Of a DNA stretch of 64,000 bases, positions 11,299 through 22,771 are shown one piece after another. The notes under the pieces are model-generated. The model was not told the DNA's origin. It saw only the letters and a list, made by a program, of their open reading frames with translations, and did no database searches. A program made the position numbers and the translations under genes. The stretch is from NCBI GenBank assembly GCA_023014335.1, contig JAECYW010000002.1, positions 3,596,001 through 3,660,000 on the forward strand, in the 5' to 3' direction. The first letter of the stretch is position 1. Every line of letters begins with the position of its first letter. The DNA comes from Galerina marginata (lineage: Eukaryota > Basidiomycota > Agaricomycetes > Agaricales > Galerinaceae).

Positions 11299-12475
11299 AA
11301 CACGCCGAGTCCCAACCAATATGGTCAGGGCCCGGCGCGGATCTGCCCAAACACGCCGAGAGGGCCTCGGTAAGCTTGAACATGGAAAAAGGGAGCCATT
11401 CCCTCACCGGCATGGGAGGGATACGGTTGATGTCGGATAGATCGTGAGCCCGGCCAGAGGCCGAGTTGTACATTCCATGGAGTGCATCCCAAAGGGAGTC
11501 GAGGGAAATGCACAGGGCCCCCTGATAAGAAAGGGCCTCGCAGGCAGGTAACACGCACTTCTGGACCCAATTCATGAGGTCCCAGGGGCGCTTGTTGGCG
11601 TATGCAATATCCGCGATGCGTTCATCGAAGAACTTGCGCTTGGTCTCTTTGCAGAGTTTACGGAACGACTGCCAATCGTCATCCTCAAGGGACGCCCGAT
11701 AGGTGGCCAGGGATTCATAACACTCCGGAGTCCACCACTTGGTGGACCGGGACGTAATGGAGCGTTGGACCGCGAACTCCTCATAGGAGTCCGCAAACAC
11801 CTTAGCGACAGCGCTAGCCGCTGCCTCGACGGAGTCCGGGGAGACAAGATCTAGGGCGGGGAGGCCCTCAATCTTCGAAATGATGGCAGCCCGATATCGC
11901 ATCTGGACTTCCAGGGGGATCGCTCGTTTACCAGCATCGGATCTGGACGATCTGATCGGGACAAAAGAAGAGATCAGGACATGGTCCGATCTCATCTTCA
12001 GTTCCGGTTCCAAGCATGTCGTGAGAGACACTGCCTGGTCCGGCGGAACAAACACAAGATCAATGACGGAGGGTCGAAGATCCGGATTGTGCGAGATGAA
12101 AGTCGGGCCCGGGTTGCTAGGAATAGCAAGCTCGAGGCCAACGGAGGCTGCTGTGTCCAACAGAGAGATGGCCGTCGTCCCGTGGGAACGACAGTCAGGA
12201 TCCCACTCCCTCGAGTGGCAGTTAAAGTCCCTGCCCATGTAGACGAGTGGGGGGAGCGAATTGGCTTTCTCAGCAAGGAGCTTGATCGCCGAGTGTTGAT
12301 CATCCGAGTATACACCCATGATGTTGAAGGTAAACCTCCCCGCATACAGGAAGATAAGGACGATGTCGCGGCTGTCAATAAGATCGCGGCAAAGGGAGGG
12401 CCATAGCAGCACAAGCCCTCTGCTCACAAAAGCGATACAGCAGGGTGCTACTCCGGCGGGCTGGGGGCAAAACAT
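11299..12475 (-). pseudogene. LINE-type retrotransposon fragment: endonuclease plus start of reverse transcriptase
   Basis: A single open frame on the minus strand encodes an apurinic-endonuclease-like (EEP) domain: GRDFNCHSREWDP (catalytic N/D region), FISHNPDLRPSVIDLVF, and the SDH signature (MRSDHVLI). A linker with a WW-T motif (KWWTPECYESL) follows, then APGPDHIGW, the entry to the reverse transcriptase. The frame breaks off where the R2 terminus begins, so most of the RT is missing, and the N-terminus is also cut. GC content is well above the flanks. This is a dead fragment of a non-LTR element. Confidence 0.8.
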
Positions 12476-12499
12476 CGGAATCCAATCCGCGCGCGGACA

Positions 12500-12733
12500 C
12501 AGTTAGCCTATGCCTGCGGCGGGGCATTCGAAGGAGAATACTGGTCAGAGTGGCTCCACCTGCTAGAACTGGCGTATAACACAGCCATCCATTCATCAAC
12601 CGGAGCAGGACCCTTGAAATTGATGTTCGGCTTCCTCCCTTGCTCCATGTTGGACTTTCTCCCCGTTTTGAGAAACGAGAAAGGGAAACTGGATATGAAA
12701 AGAGATTCCGAAGCGTTCATAGAGGCTCTGGAG
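12500..12733 (+). pseudogene. Ty3/gyp-type integrase C-terminal fragment
   Basis: The plus-strand frame reads EYWSEWLHLLELAYNTAIH then SSTGAGPLKLMFGFLP, matching the conserved integrase stretch of basidiomycete Ty3-type polyproteins (W-x-x-W-L...L-E-F-A-Y-N...H-S-S-T-G). It abuts the LINE fragment head-to-head and is cut on the right by R1 at 12,734. Only about 80 codons remain. Confidence 0.75.
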
Positions 12734-13069
12734 ACTTGGTCAGAGGCCATTGCTGCGCATGGCAAAAACAAGTTCTTACTTTCAAGGTAAGTCATAAATA
12801 GAGGTTAAATAAGTAAATAATGCATAGTCCGCTCAAATCTGAACCAATTGGGATGATCTTATACTCAAAAAATTTGTAAAAATCAAGGCCCTGATTTTTA
12901 CGAATTTTTTGATACCAAGATCATAAAAATTGGCCCAGTAATGGCTGAGATACAGAAACCATGCAGGGTCACTATAGCAGTGGGAGAATTTCAAACAATT
13001 GCATTAGGAATGTTTTCTGCCTGCTATGCAGGCCGGAAAACAAGTTCTTTTACTACGTAAGAACTTGTA
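12734..13069 (+). mobile_element. R1 element, internally shortened (336 bp)
   Basis: Starts ACTTGGTCAGAGGCC and ends in the hairpin ACAAGTTCTT / AAGAACTTGT. It lacks the internal CCTGGTCACGTGACCAGG palindrome present in full-length copies. It is inserted into the integrase fragment after GGCTCTGGAG. Confidence 0.8.
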
Positions 13070-13122
13070 ATGCACCGGGAGAGCGCCAGAAATGCGATCG
13101 CTAAAGCACAGCATCAGCAAGC

Positions 13123-14971
13123 ACTTGGTTAGAGGCCATTGCTTTGCATGGCAAAAAACGAGTTCTTTTTATGTTGCTTTTAGTATAATGTCTTTTGGCC
13201 ATTGTAGTTAGGTCAACATACAGGATATCCTAGTCCAGATCATTAGACTTTTGGTCTTTATATCCTGTTTCTGTGATTATTAACTGAAATAATAGAAAAA
13301 AATACAATGGTTTGAAAGAATACTTCAAAACTGTTAAAAGACTCCCAAAACCCAATCAAGACTGCTCTAAACCTGTCCAGATTGGTTTTGTGCAGTCTCA
13401 GTTTTAGGATTTTGGACAAAGACCAGCTTTTTAACCTCTATTTTTATTACCTGTAATTTTTTAAAGTTAGATTGTTACTGTCAATGAAATCAATTGACAG
13501 ATGGATAATTAATTAGCTAGAATTTGAATAAAAGAAAATGTGAAAAAGACTTTATTGTATTTGTAAATGTATTCCCATAAAAGCCTGAATTTTTTACTTT
13601 TTTTTGATGCCACAACTGTACGAATCAGAGGAAAAATGGTCAAGATAGAGCTAAAAAATACTTTGTCTGCACAGTGATGTGGCTGTGCTAAGTATAAATG
13701 CCTTTTGAGAGAAAGACATTTATTTTATAATTTTTTGGCACTCAAACCCAGAGAAATTGGCTTAGAATTGACTAAGAAACAGCAGAAAAAATGATATAAA
13801 TTCAATTTTGAAGAAGTCACATGAGTTGATTGTATTTGTACATGTATTTTCTTAAAGCCTAAATTTTTCTGGTTTTTTTGATACCAAAATCATGAAAATC
13901 GGACGAGAAATGACGAAGATAAAGCCAAAAAACACTTTGCCTGCAAATGTGGCTGTGTCAGTCAGAGCACCGGGCCCCGGTGCTCTGACACAGCCACCAC
14001 CAAAACCTAACCCTAGCTCATAAGTTGTATTTTGCTTATATCTCAATCGTTTCTTGATCAATTATTATGATTTTATAACCAAAAAAAAGGCACATTAAGA
14101 CCTAACCCTAAAAAACAAAATCACATGACACATGTCACATTGTTATAAACTGCCAGCTCATCGCTTCTCTTCTTCTTCTTTACCAGCATACCAGTCATCC
14201 CGGATAGGCTGGCAGTGTACCTCTTTTGAGAGCAATACCATGGTATGCTGGTCAAGATATCCTACTAACTGTTGTTCCTCTTTCTCTAGGTTTCTTTTAT
14301 CTTTGTTTTAGGCTATACCAGTGCTTTGCTGGTGCTTTTTTTGGTCTTTCACATGGTTTTTTGTCTTCTTTGTGTCCTCTGTGTAATGCTAGGCTGAATT
14401 TAGGAGAGAGACCTAAGATTTGGGTACTTTTACAGGTATATATCCTCTTTTCCTAGTATCACATATTAGTTGATTGTTTATAGGCTAGAATAGGGTTTCT
14501 GGTGTCCTTTTTGAGTGTTTTTGGTAGGCTAGAGTACTCTAAGCAGTCTATAATAGTTAGTTTAGAATTCATATTTGCTTTGCAAAAGAATGTTCGCCAT
14601 AGTGCCCAGTAGTGCTACACAAAAGATCTAACCCTAACTTAGGTTTTTAAACACAAAAGCTAAAAATAGCCCATAGCAATGCACATCACACAGCCAAAGG
14701 GAATGATATTTAATCACGTTACAGACAAAACCTAACCTTAGTTTAGGTGACCAGGAACAAAAGCTAAAAATAGACCCTAGCAACGGACATCAGACAACCA
14801 TTCCCATGGTCAGTAATAATTTTGACACTATTAGAAAAGTTTGTAGACTTTTAATTCAGGGTCGCTCACAAAAAATGAAGCAGTGGGAGAATTTCCAACG
14901 TTCGCGTTAGAAACCATTTCCTTCTGCTATCAAGTGTGGAAAACGAGTTCTTTTACTACGTAAGAACTCGT
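13123..14971 (+). mobile_element. R2-related element (1.85 kb) with an inverted internal segment
   Basis: Starts ACTTGGTTAGAGGCC and ends with the R2 hairpin (ACGAGTTCTT / AAGAACTCGT). About 14,130-14,620 matches the minisatellite and junction-motif region of R2 in reverse orientation (CCAGTGCTTTGCTGG). It also carries a palindrome at 13,949-13,997. No convincing coding frame. Confidence 0.65.
13949..13997. repeat. GTGGCTGTG palindrome with GAGCACCGG core
   Basis: Outer arms GTGGCTGTGTC / GACACAGCCAC and inner core AGAGCACCGG / CCGGTGCTCT. The outer arms match the other palindromes in the window and the core does not. Confidence 0.7.
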
Positions 14972-15107
14972 AACTCCAATTTAACTCAAAACGGAAAGCT
15001 GTACCGGAGATCAAAATCAGAGAGCGACTTAGTAAACCCTCACTCGTTGGAATCGATGGAATCGAAAGTGGAAGGTGTGAAACTTGTGCCTAGATGGATC
15101 AGCCCAT
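14972..15107. other. Short non-repeat segment between elements
   Basis: About 135 bp not matching the surrounding repeats. It contains a short frame ending KVEGVKLVPRWISPL, faintly like a retroelement pol tail, but too short to call. Confidence 0.3.
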
Positions 15108-15393
15108 TACAAGTTCTTACGTAGTAAAAGAACTTGTTTTCTACACTTGATAGCAGAAGGAAATGGTTCCTAACGTGAACGTTCGAAATTCTTCCACTGC
15201 TATAGCGACCCTGCATGGTTTTTGTATCTTAGCCATTACTGGGCCAATTTTTATGATCTTGGTATCAAAAAAATCCTAAAAATCAGGGCCTTCCTGGTCA
15301 CGTGACCAGGCCGTTTTAGGCTTGTTAGATCCACCTCATTTTTATGCTTTTTTTGAGTATAAGATCATCCCCATCGGTTCAGATTTGAGCGGA
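15108..15393 (-). mobile_element. R1-like element, truncated
   Basis: Begins with the terminal hairpin in reverse (TACAAGTTCTTACGTAG) and includes the CCTGGTCACGTGACCAGG palindrome at about 15,296. It is cut at 15,393 by the start of R2 copy 2. Its subterminal sequence (CTACACTTGATAGCAG) is the R2-like variant. Confidence 0.7.
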
Positions 15394-15611
15394 TTGTTAA
15401 GAGGCCATTGCTCTGCATGGCAAATACGAGTTCTTTTTCTTCTTAATTCTCTTTATCAAAGATTTTTCAATATATTATTGGGTTGTATATCAAAGATAGA
15501 TTTTATTATATTTTTACCTGCATAGAGTAGCAGCACATGGCAAAAACAAGTCCTCATGTACTATGTCTCAGTAATTGATTAATAATAAAGTGAGATGTTA
15601 TCTGATTGGAC

Positions 15612-16211
15612 TAGTGTTTTGAAGTCTGGTCTAGTCTGGTTTTTTCGCATTTTTGGCAAGGACCAGGACTGTAACTGGTTCTAGAAATTTATAAATGTTC
15701 AAAAACTGGACTGATGACGACTGGTCCTCATCGGTTTTTTTGTGGTCCTGGACCAGTCTTGGTCTTAACCGGTTGCTAACCGGTCTCAACTGGTTTTTTG
15801 ATACATTAACATCAAAATTTAGTGTAGATATATGAATATAATTTGTAAAGATCATATATACCTTTAAAACAAGTCTAAGAACATTAAATTCTGTTGAGAA
15901 TTGCCAATTATACAGAAATATTCACCATTTCCTACTCTTGGGGAGTTTCAAAATGGTTTGTTTTATTTTTCAGCATGATGAACTTTGTCTAAAATTATGA
16001 TACATAGTGCATTTTAAAGGGAAAAATAAGGGCTACAAAACTACTGGTTTGGACTGGTCCTAGGACCAAAAACTGGTCCTCAAAGATTGGTCTTTTTCCA
16101 GTTTTTCATTCTCAAATATCAAAAGACCAGACTGCTGGTCCAGTATTTTTGCAGTTTGGTCCAGTCTTTTTGCAGTCTTTTCCAGTCTTAGGACCGGACT
16201 TCAAAACACTA
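15612..16211. mobile_element. hAT-type MITE nested in R2 copy 2
   Basis: Same ends (TAGTGTTTTGAAGTC and complement) and same flanking 8-mers as the copy at 42-663. Confidence 0.7.
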
Positions 16212-17399
16212 GATTGGGCTGATCCTGAACTCATTGGAAAGGTAATAAAAAGATGCATTTTATGGTATAAACCAGAAAATCACTAGTTTAGCTTGTACAC
16301 AGTACTTATACTTGCTATGCATTTGTAAAAGTAGTCTAAAAATATAAATCTAGTAAGTTATTGCTTTATATCAAGTTTTAATCCACACAGAAAGCAAAAA
16401 AAAAGGATAAAAAAGCGCCAGCAAAGCACTTTTCTAGCCTACACACAGTCAACTGACATGACCTGTGCTAGAAAAAAAAGCTATCTACAAATAAAAGTGC
16501 CCTAAAAACATATATCTAGCTATTTACTACTGTCTATCAAGGTTTACTTTACACAAAAAGGTAAAAAAAAGGTAAAAAAGCACCAGCAAAGCACTTTTCT
16601 AGCCTACACACAGTCAACTGACATGACCTGTGCAAGAAAAGAAAGCTATCTACAAATAAAAGTGCTCTAAAAACATATATCTAGCTATATACTACTGTCT
16701 ATCAAGTTTTACTCTACACAAAAAGGTAAAAAAGTGGTAAAAAAGTGCCAGCAAAGCACTCTTCCAGCCTCATAATCTATACTAGGGAAGAAAGCTATCT
16801 ACTAATATAAGTACATTAAAGACTCATATTTAATTGAGTCTATTAAGTTTTAAACTACATAAAAGGCACAGAAAAAAAGGGGGAAAAGTGCCAGCAAAGC
16901 ACCTTTCTGCTTTATACAAACTTATAATGAATCTAAAAAGAAAGAAACAACAGTTAGTAAGCTTTGACCAGCATGTCATGGTATCCCCTCAGCGAGGGGT
17001 ACACTATCGGCCTATCCGGGTGGACTAACATGCTGGTAAAGAAGAAAGAAAGAAGTGATGAGCTGGCAGTTTATAACTATGTGACATATGTTACAAGTCA
17101 CACTAATTTATCTAATCCAATAAGATAAGATAAGATAAAAAGATAACTCTGGTATTGTATATACTGATTGTATATAGTTGATTTTCAGGATTCTCCATAC
17201 TTAATTGATAATTGATCTAATAAGCAATAAAACATCCAATATTTTGAGAATTGTGGTAGTAGTGACTGAGACAAACTTCTATCAGATTTGTTGTGGCTAC
17301 ATAGAGTACTATTACAAAGCCTTGAATTTTATAATTTTTGTATGAATTGACTAAGTACTAACATTTTAAATGTAAATTTAGAGATTTTATTTTTTTTGG

Positions 17400-17443
17400 G
17401 TGGCTGTGCAGAGTACCTACGCATCGGTGCTCTGCACAGCCAC
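17400..17443. repeat. GTGGCTGTG palindrome with CAGAGTACC core
   Basis: Imperfect palindrome with GTGGCTGTGCAGAG / CTCTGCACAGCCAC arms. A related, more regular copy with a GACGCGTC centre is at 18,167-18,210. Confidence 0.65.
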
Positions 17444-18166
17444 AGAAAATATTGTTTTCAGTGTCTCTCAACCATCACTGCCTCAATTCTTATAAAAATA
17501 ATATTAAAAAAATTGCAAAATTCAGGCCTTTCCAATGGTATTTTGCACAGCCACAGAATATACCAGCTAGCCACAATCAAACAACAACAAAATATTTTAT
17601 TCAATCTATTAAGCTGAGTTCTTCATGGATTCCTTTAAAATAAAATGTATAATTAGTAGAAAATTCAGGGCTATCAAATAGTAAACTATTAGCAAAGGTC
17701 ATATGACTTTAAAATTGCCAAATTTTGATATTTTCAAATTTCAGTTATTTAAATTGAAGGAAATTGATGATTTGACTGTGCTGAACACCTTGATGTGTTG
17801 GCATACCTATACAAATAATGATCTCATGGTTTAATATTATCCAAATTATTGGTTTTTCAATGTAATTGACTTCTATTTCCATTACTTAAACCAAGTTTAT
17901 CACATTTAAAGGATGTGGAAAATAATTTTAAACTCAGGAACAGCAAAGATTTATTCCTTACATAATCTAGTCCCTCCACCTTCACTAAAGCTGAGGAGCC
18001 CCCAAAAAAGGCTATATTGATTAAAAAGATATAGATGTAACAGTGATATAATATTAGATAAGAAAAAGTGATTGATGACTAAAATATATAGGAAACACAT
18101 GCATAGCTACCTAAAGAAACAACCAGCATAACTTGCTTTTAAAAGCATTTTAGAATTTTGTGATTT

Positions 18167-18210
18167 GTGGCTGTGCAGAGTACCGACGCGTCAGTACTCT
18201 GCACAGCCAC
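18167..18210. repeat. GTGGCTGTG palindrome with CAGAGTACCGACGCG core
   Basis: Near-perfect palindrome; the centre GACGCGTC is shared with the CCCTAA-type palindromes although the arm between differs. Confidence 0.65.
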
Positions 18211-18527
18211 AATAGAAACTGCAGATTTTTTTTTAAAAGGCATTTTAGAAGTTTTAAAGCTTTATATGTACATAATGTTAGACTTTCAAAATAAAGTGTG
18301 TTACTAGTGATTTACACTAATAAGAGCACAATAAGCTTAGTTTACACAAGGGATTACATGTTGGTACATATGTGATTATCTTACAGAGTGAGATATGACC
18401 ATAGTTGTTCACAATATTGTGTTTGAAATAATTGTGATACAGAACTCCAAATTACTGTTAATAAGAAGATGACCAAACAGTAAAACTTTTTACATAATAT
18501 CACTTTTATCTTCTGATTAAGAGTTGT

Positions 18528-18625
18528 AATGTTGTTGTTATACATATATGTTTTTATCCAATATAGCCTCTTGGGGGCCCTGGATGAAAACATATATGTA
18601 TAACAACAACATTACAATTTTTATC
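18528..18625. repeat. Small foldback
   Basis: Arms of about 36-40 bp containing GTAATGTTGTTGTTATAC and its complement, with a short loop around GGGGGCCC. It may be a relative of the foldback at 3,236-3,494, which also carries a GTTGTTGTT tract and a GGGGGCCCCC spacer. Confidence 0.55.
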
Positions 18626-18814
18626 AAAAAGAAAGAGCTCAGTAAATAAAGTGTAAAATGCTCAGTTCTGTAGAATGTTCAAGCAAAGCAGAACTTTAAA
18701 CTATTAGAAATATATTTCAAGAGTTGTAGCTGTGCAGATTCAATGGTAGATTTTTAAGATATTATTGAATTGAAGGCCTTTAGACTTTCAATCACATTTG
18801 TTTAGAGGGGAAAC

Positions 18815-19211
18815 ACTTGGTCAGAGGCCATTGCTGCGCATGGCAAAAACAAGTTCTTACTTTGGGGATGAAGACATACCAAGATTGTTAGATAAATAGA
18901 TGTTAAATAAGTAGATAATATGTAGTCCGCTCAAATCTGAAGCTATTGGGATGATCTTATACTCAAAAAAAGCAGAAAAATGAGGCCGTTCTGGCAAGCC
19001 TAAAATTGCCTGGTCACATGACCAGGAAGGCCCTGATTTTTACAATTTTTTTGATACCAAAATCATTAAATTTGGCCCAGTAATGGCTGAGATACAGAAA
19101 CTATGCAGGGTCACTATAGCAGTGGGAGAATTTCAAACGATCGCGTTAGGAATGTTTTCTGCCTGCTATGCAGGCCGGAAAACAAGTTCTTTTACTACGT
19201 AAGAACTTGTA
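18815..19211 (+). mobile_element. R1 element (397 bp)
   Basis: Full-length R1: 5' ACTTGGTCAGAGGCC, central CCTGGTCACATGACCAGG palindrome, 3' hairpin. Nested in R2 copy 2. Confidence 0.8.
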
Positions 19212-19551
19212 TATAGAGAAATATAGAGGAAAAGTTAAACAAGTCCTACAAATAGTATTATCTATTAATTGGATGTAGTGGAAGTGATATAGAAGTATGT
19301 AAATAGATATACAATCGACGTAAATAGGGTTTCATCATATAAGCTATATATAAACCATAGCAACCAGAGTAAGAGCATGTAACTGACTGCAAAGTCAAAG
19401 AAATGATATTTGATCACGTTACTGGCAAGACCTAACCTTAGTTTAGGTGTCCAGGAACCAAAGCTAAAAATAGACCCTAGCAACGGACATCAGACAACCA
19501 TTCCCATGGTCAATAATAATTTTGAAACTATTAGAAAAGTTTGTAGACTTT

Positions 19552-19954
19552 TACAAGTTCTTACATAGTAAAAGAACTTGTTTTCCGGCCTGCATAGCAG
19601 GCAGAAATGGTTTCTAACGCAATTGTTTGAAATTCTCCCACTCATACAGTGACCCTGCATGGTTTCTGTATCTCAGCCATTACTGGGCCAATTTTTATGA
19701 TCTTGGTATCAAAAAATTTGTAAACATCAGGGCCTTCCTGGTCACGTGACCAGGCCGTTTTAGGCTTGTTAGATCCGCCTTATTTTTCCGCTTTTTTTGA
19801 GTATAAGATCATCCCAATCGGTTTAGATTTGAGCAGACTACATATTATTTACTTATTTAACATGTATTTATTTAATAACATTTCTTGAGGTACTGCCTCA
19901 CCCCCAAAGTAAGAACTTGTTTTTGCCATGCGCAGCAATGGCCTCTGACCAAGT
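19552..19954 (-). mobile_element. R1 element (403 bp)
   Basis: Reverse-orientation R1 with both ends present, inserted in the 3' part of R2 copy 2 after TTTGTAGACTTT. It is immediately followed by another R1 in the same orientation. Confidence 0.8.
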
Positions 19955-20208
19955 TACAAGTTCTTACGTAGTAAAAGAACTTGTTTTCCGGCCTGCATAG
20001 CAGGCAGAAAACATTCCTAACGCAATGGTTGGAAATTCTCCCACTGCTATAGTGACCCTGCATGGTTTCTGTATCTCAGCCATTACTGGGCCAATTTTTA
20101 TGATCTTGGTATCAAAAAATTTGTAAACATCAGGGCCTTCCTGGTCACGTGACCAGGCCGTTTTAGGCTTGTTAGATCCGCCTCATTTTTCTGCTTTTTT
20201 TGAGTATA

Positions 20209-21534
20209 CTCGCGGCTCAAAAAAGTAATCACAGATTATGTAATCATAGTCACACTGGGCTCGCGTCGCGTCTCGTTGATTTTCTTATTTCTCACCAACC
20301 ACTTGCCGTCCTGGCTTTGTATGACATCTCCCAAGACTACTCGTCGCCAGGTACCCGCTGATACCAAAAACAAACTCATTGGAGCCGTTGAAGCCGGTGA
20401 ATCTGTGGCACAAGCTGCCCGGCGATACAATGTCAAAGTGGACACTGCACATAGCATCGTGAAAAAGTACAAAGCGACAGGATCAACCGAAAACTTGCCG
20501 CGCTCTGGGCGTCCTCCGAAGCTTACGGAGGCAGACAAACGCCATATAGTACGAACGGCTCAAAAGGAACGTCGCAAACCCTTCTCTGAAATCACGAATG
20601 ACCTCGGCCTCAATGTGTGCGAGCAGACCATTCGAAATGTTCTCCAGAAGGAAGGATACCGTCGACGCGTTGCCAGGAAGGTCCCTTTCCTCACGCGGCG
20701 CCATCGCCATCTTCGCATGTCGTGGGCTCGGCTCTACAAGTCACTGACGAGTTTACAATGGAGGAGGGTCATGTGGTCAGATGAATGCTACGTTTACCTC
20801 GGCGATGATCGAGGCCGCATTTTCATTACACGCCGCGCGGGTGAAGAATACCTCGAAGAATGTCTAGTCCCGACCTTCAAGCAGTCGCCTGTACGCGTAA
20901 TGGTCTGGGCGCCCATTATGTATGGGAGGAAAGGACCGCTGCTTGTGCTGGAATATCCGGGAGGGAAAGGCGGAGGGATGAACACGCAAAGGTATTGTGA
21001 GCAGGTTCTGAATGGGGTTTTGGAGGACTTTCATGCTGAGATGCGGAAGGAGCGTGGTCGGGTGCATTTTCAGCAGGATAATGCTTCGTGCCATGTGAGT
21101 AAACGAGCGAAGAAATGGTTTGACGATCACAGCATACCTCTCTTATTCCACCCACCAAACTCCCCCGATCTTTCGCCCATTGAACCTGTTTGGCACGAGC
21201 TAAAAAAGATTCTGCGTTCCATGACACCTCGGCCTACAACTGTTGACGAGCTCAAAATTGCTGTTCATGCTGCATGGGAGCAGCTAGACGTCGAAGATGT
21301 CAATAAACACATTTCAAGTATGCCGGAACGTGTTACTGCTATTTTGAAGGCCAGGGGAGGACATACTAGATTTTGATTTTTGTAATGTATTCTATGTAGT
21401 TAAATCTATCTTCGAGCCAAAAATCAAGATGACAGGGCATAAATTACGCGCGCCATACGAAATTTAACCAGGAGGGATGTCGAGGCGAAGAAAGGCTGAT
21501 TACATAATCTGTGATTACTTTTTTGGGCCGCGAG
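20209..21534 (+). mobile_element. Tc1/mariner-type DNA transposon, complete (1,326 bp)
   Basis: Inverted repeats of about 38 bp start CTCGCGGCTCAAAAAAG on the left and end as its complement on the right with one mismatch (C for T). The element is flanked by TA on both sides (20,207-20,208 and 21,535-21,536). It contains one uninterrupted transposase gene. GC content is higher than the host repeat. Intact ends and gene indicate a recent arrival. Confidence 0.93.
20321..21376 (+). CDS. Tc1-family DDE transposase
   Basis: This is the enzyme that cuts and joins the flanking inverted repeats at TA sites. From the ATG at 20,321 it is 351 residues; a further in-frame ATG at 20,276 would add 15 residues that look unrelated to the family. 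The N-terminus has a helix-turn-helix (AGESVAQAARRYNVKVDTA), then the GRPPKLT hinge typical of the paired-like DNA-binding region and a second helical DNA-binding part. The catalytic triad is visible: D in VMWSDECYV, D in HFQQDNASCH, and E in SPDLSPIEPVWHE, with 34 residues between the second D and the E (DD34E). There is no frameshift or stop, so activity is plausible. A few upstream bases to the left repeat leave room only for a minimal promoter. Confidence 0.92.
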   Translation: MTSPKTTRRQVPADTKNKLIGAVEAGESVAQAARRYNVKVDTAHSIVKKYKATGSTENLPRSGRPPKLTEADKRHIVRTAQKERRKPFSEITNDLGLNVCEQTIRNVLQKEGYRRRVARKVPFLTRRHRHLRMSWARLYKSLTSLQWRRVMWSDECYVYLGDDRGRIFITRRAGEEYLEECLVPTFKQSPVRVMVWAPIMYGRKGPLLVLEYPGGKGGGMNTQRYCEQVLNGVLEDFHAEMRKERGRVHFQQDNASCHVSKRAKKWFDDHSIPLLFHPPNSPDLSPIEPVWHELKKILRSMTPRPTTVDELKIAVHAAWEQLDVEDVNKHISSMPERVTAILKARGGHTRF

Positions 21535-21667
21535 TAAGAACATCCTAATAGCTTCAGATTTGAGCGGACTATGTAATATTTACTTATTTAACCTTTATTT
21601 ATAGTCAGACTCACCTAGAAAGTAAGAACTTGTTTTTGCCATGCGCAGCAATGGCCTCTGACCAAGT

Positions 21668-21947
21668 AATATGTAGTCTGCTCAAATCTAAACCAATTGG
21701 GATGATCTTATACTCAAAAAAAGCGGAAAAATGAGGCAAATCTAACAAGCCTAAAACGGCCTGGTCACGTGACCAGGAAGGCCCTGATGTTTACAAATTT
21801 TTTGATACCAAGATCATAAAAATTGGCCCAGTAATGGCTGAGATACAGAAACCATGCAGGGTCACTGTATGAGTGGGAGAATTTCGAACAATTGCGTTAG
21901 GAACCATTTCTGCCTGCTATGCAGGCCGGCAAACAAGTTCTTTTACT
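21668..21947 (+). mobile_element. R1 element, 5'-truncated, split by R2 copy 3
   Basis: Begins inside R1 (AATATGTAGTCTGCTC) and runs into the hairpin loop TTTTACT, where R2 copy 3 is inserted. The remaining hairpin arm continues at 25,265-25,279 (ATGTAATAACTTGTA, two substitutions). This gives an exact insertion point for R2. Confidence 0.75.
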
Positions 21948-22167
21948 ACTTGTTAAGAGGCCATTGCTCTGCATGGCAAATACGAGTTCTTTTTCTTCTT
22001 AATTCTCTTTATCAAAGATTTTTCAATATATTATTGGGTTGTATATCAAAGATAGATTTTATCATATTTTTACCTGCATAGAGTAGCAGCACATGGCAAA
22101 AACAAGTCCTCATGTACTATGTCTCAGTAATTGATTAATAACAAAGTGAGATGTTATCTGATTGGAC

Positions 22168-22771
22168 TAGTGTTTTGAAGTCTGGTCCAGTCTGGTTTTT
22201 TCACATTTTTGGCAAGGACGGGGACTTTAACTGGTCCTAGAAATTTATAAATGTTCAGAAAACTGGACTGGACTGATGAGGACTAGTCCTCATTGGTTTT
22301 TTGCAGTCCTGGACCAGTCTTGGTTTTAACCGGTTGCCAGCTGGTCTCAACTGGTTCTTTGATACATTAACATCAAGATTTAGTGTAGATATATGAATAT
22401 AATTTGTAGAGACTATATATACCTTTAAAACGAGTCCAAGAACATTAAATTCCATTGAGAATGGGCAATTATACGGACATATTCACCATTTCCTACTCTT
22501 TTGGGAGTTTCAAAATGTTTTTTTTTTATTTTTCAGTGTGAACTTTGTCTAAAATTATGATACATAGTGCGTTTTAAAGGAAAAAATAAGGGCTACAAAA
22601 CTACTGGTTTGGACGGGTCCTAGGACCGAAAACTGGTCCTCAAAGACTGGTTTTTTTCCAGTTTTTCATTCTCAAATATCAAAAGACCAGACTGCTGGTC
22701 CAGTATTTTTGCAGTCTGGTCTGGTCTTTTTGCAGTCTTTTCCAGTCTTAGGACCGGACTTCAAAACACTA
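22168..22771. mobile_element. hAT-type MITE nested in R2 copy 3
   Basis: Same termini and same 8-bp flanks (GATTGGAC / GATTGGGC) as in the other two R2 copies. Confidence 0.7.

Larger units (their letters stand above)
15394..19551 (+). mobile_element. R2-type element, copy 2, with nested insertions
   Basis: Starts TTGTTAAGAGGCCATTGC and is collinear with copies 1 and 3: a hAT-like MITE (15,612-16,211), a minisatellite, the junction motif at 16,967-17,037, a short GATAA run, and palindromes at 17,400-17,443 and 18,167-18,210. An R1 is nested at 18,815-19,211. The 3' hairpin is missing because R1 copies interrupt it at 19,552. No convincing gene. Confidence 0.7.
19955..21667 (-). mobile_element. 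R1 element split by a Tc1/mariner insertion
   Basis: Left part 19,955-20,208 and right part from 21,535 together form an R1 of about 385 bp. The mariner inserted at the TA of GAGTATAAGATCATCC, a site conserved in other R1 copies, which gives a clear empty site. Confidence 0.8.
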
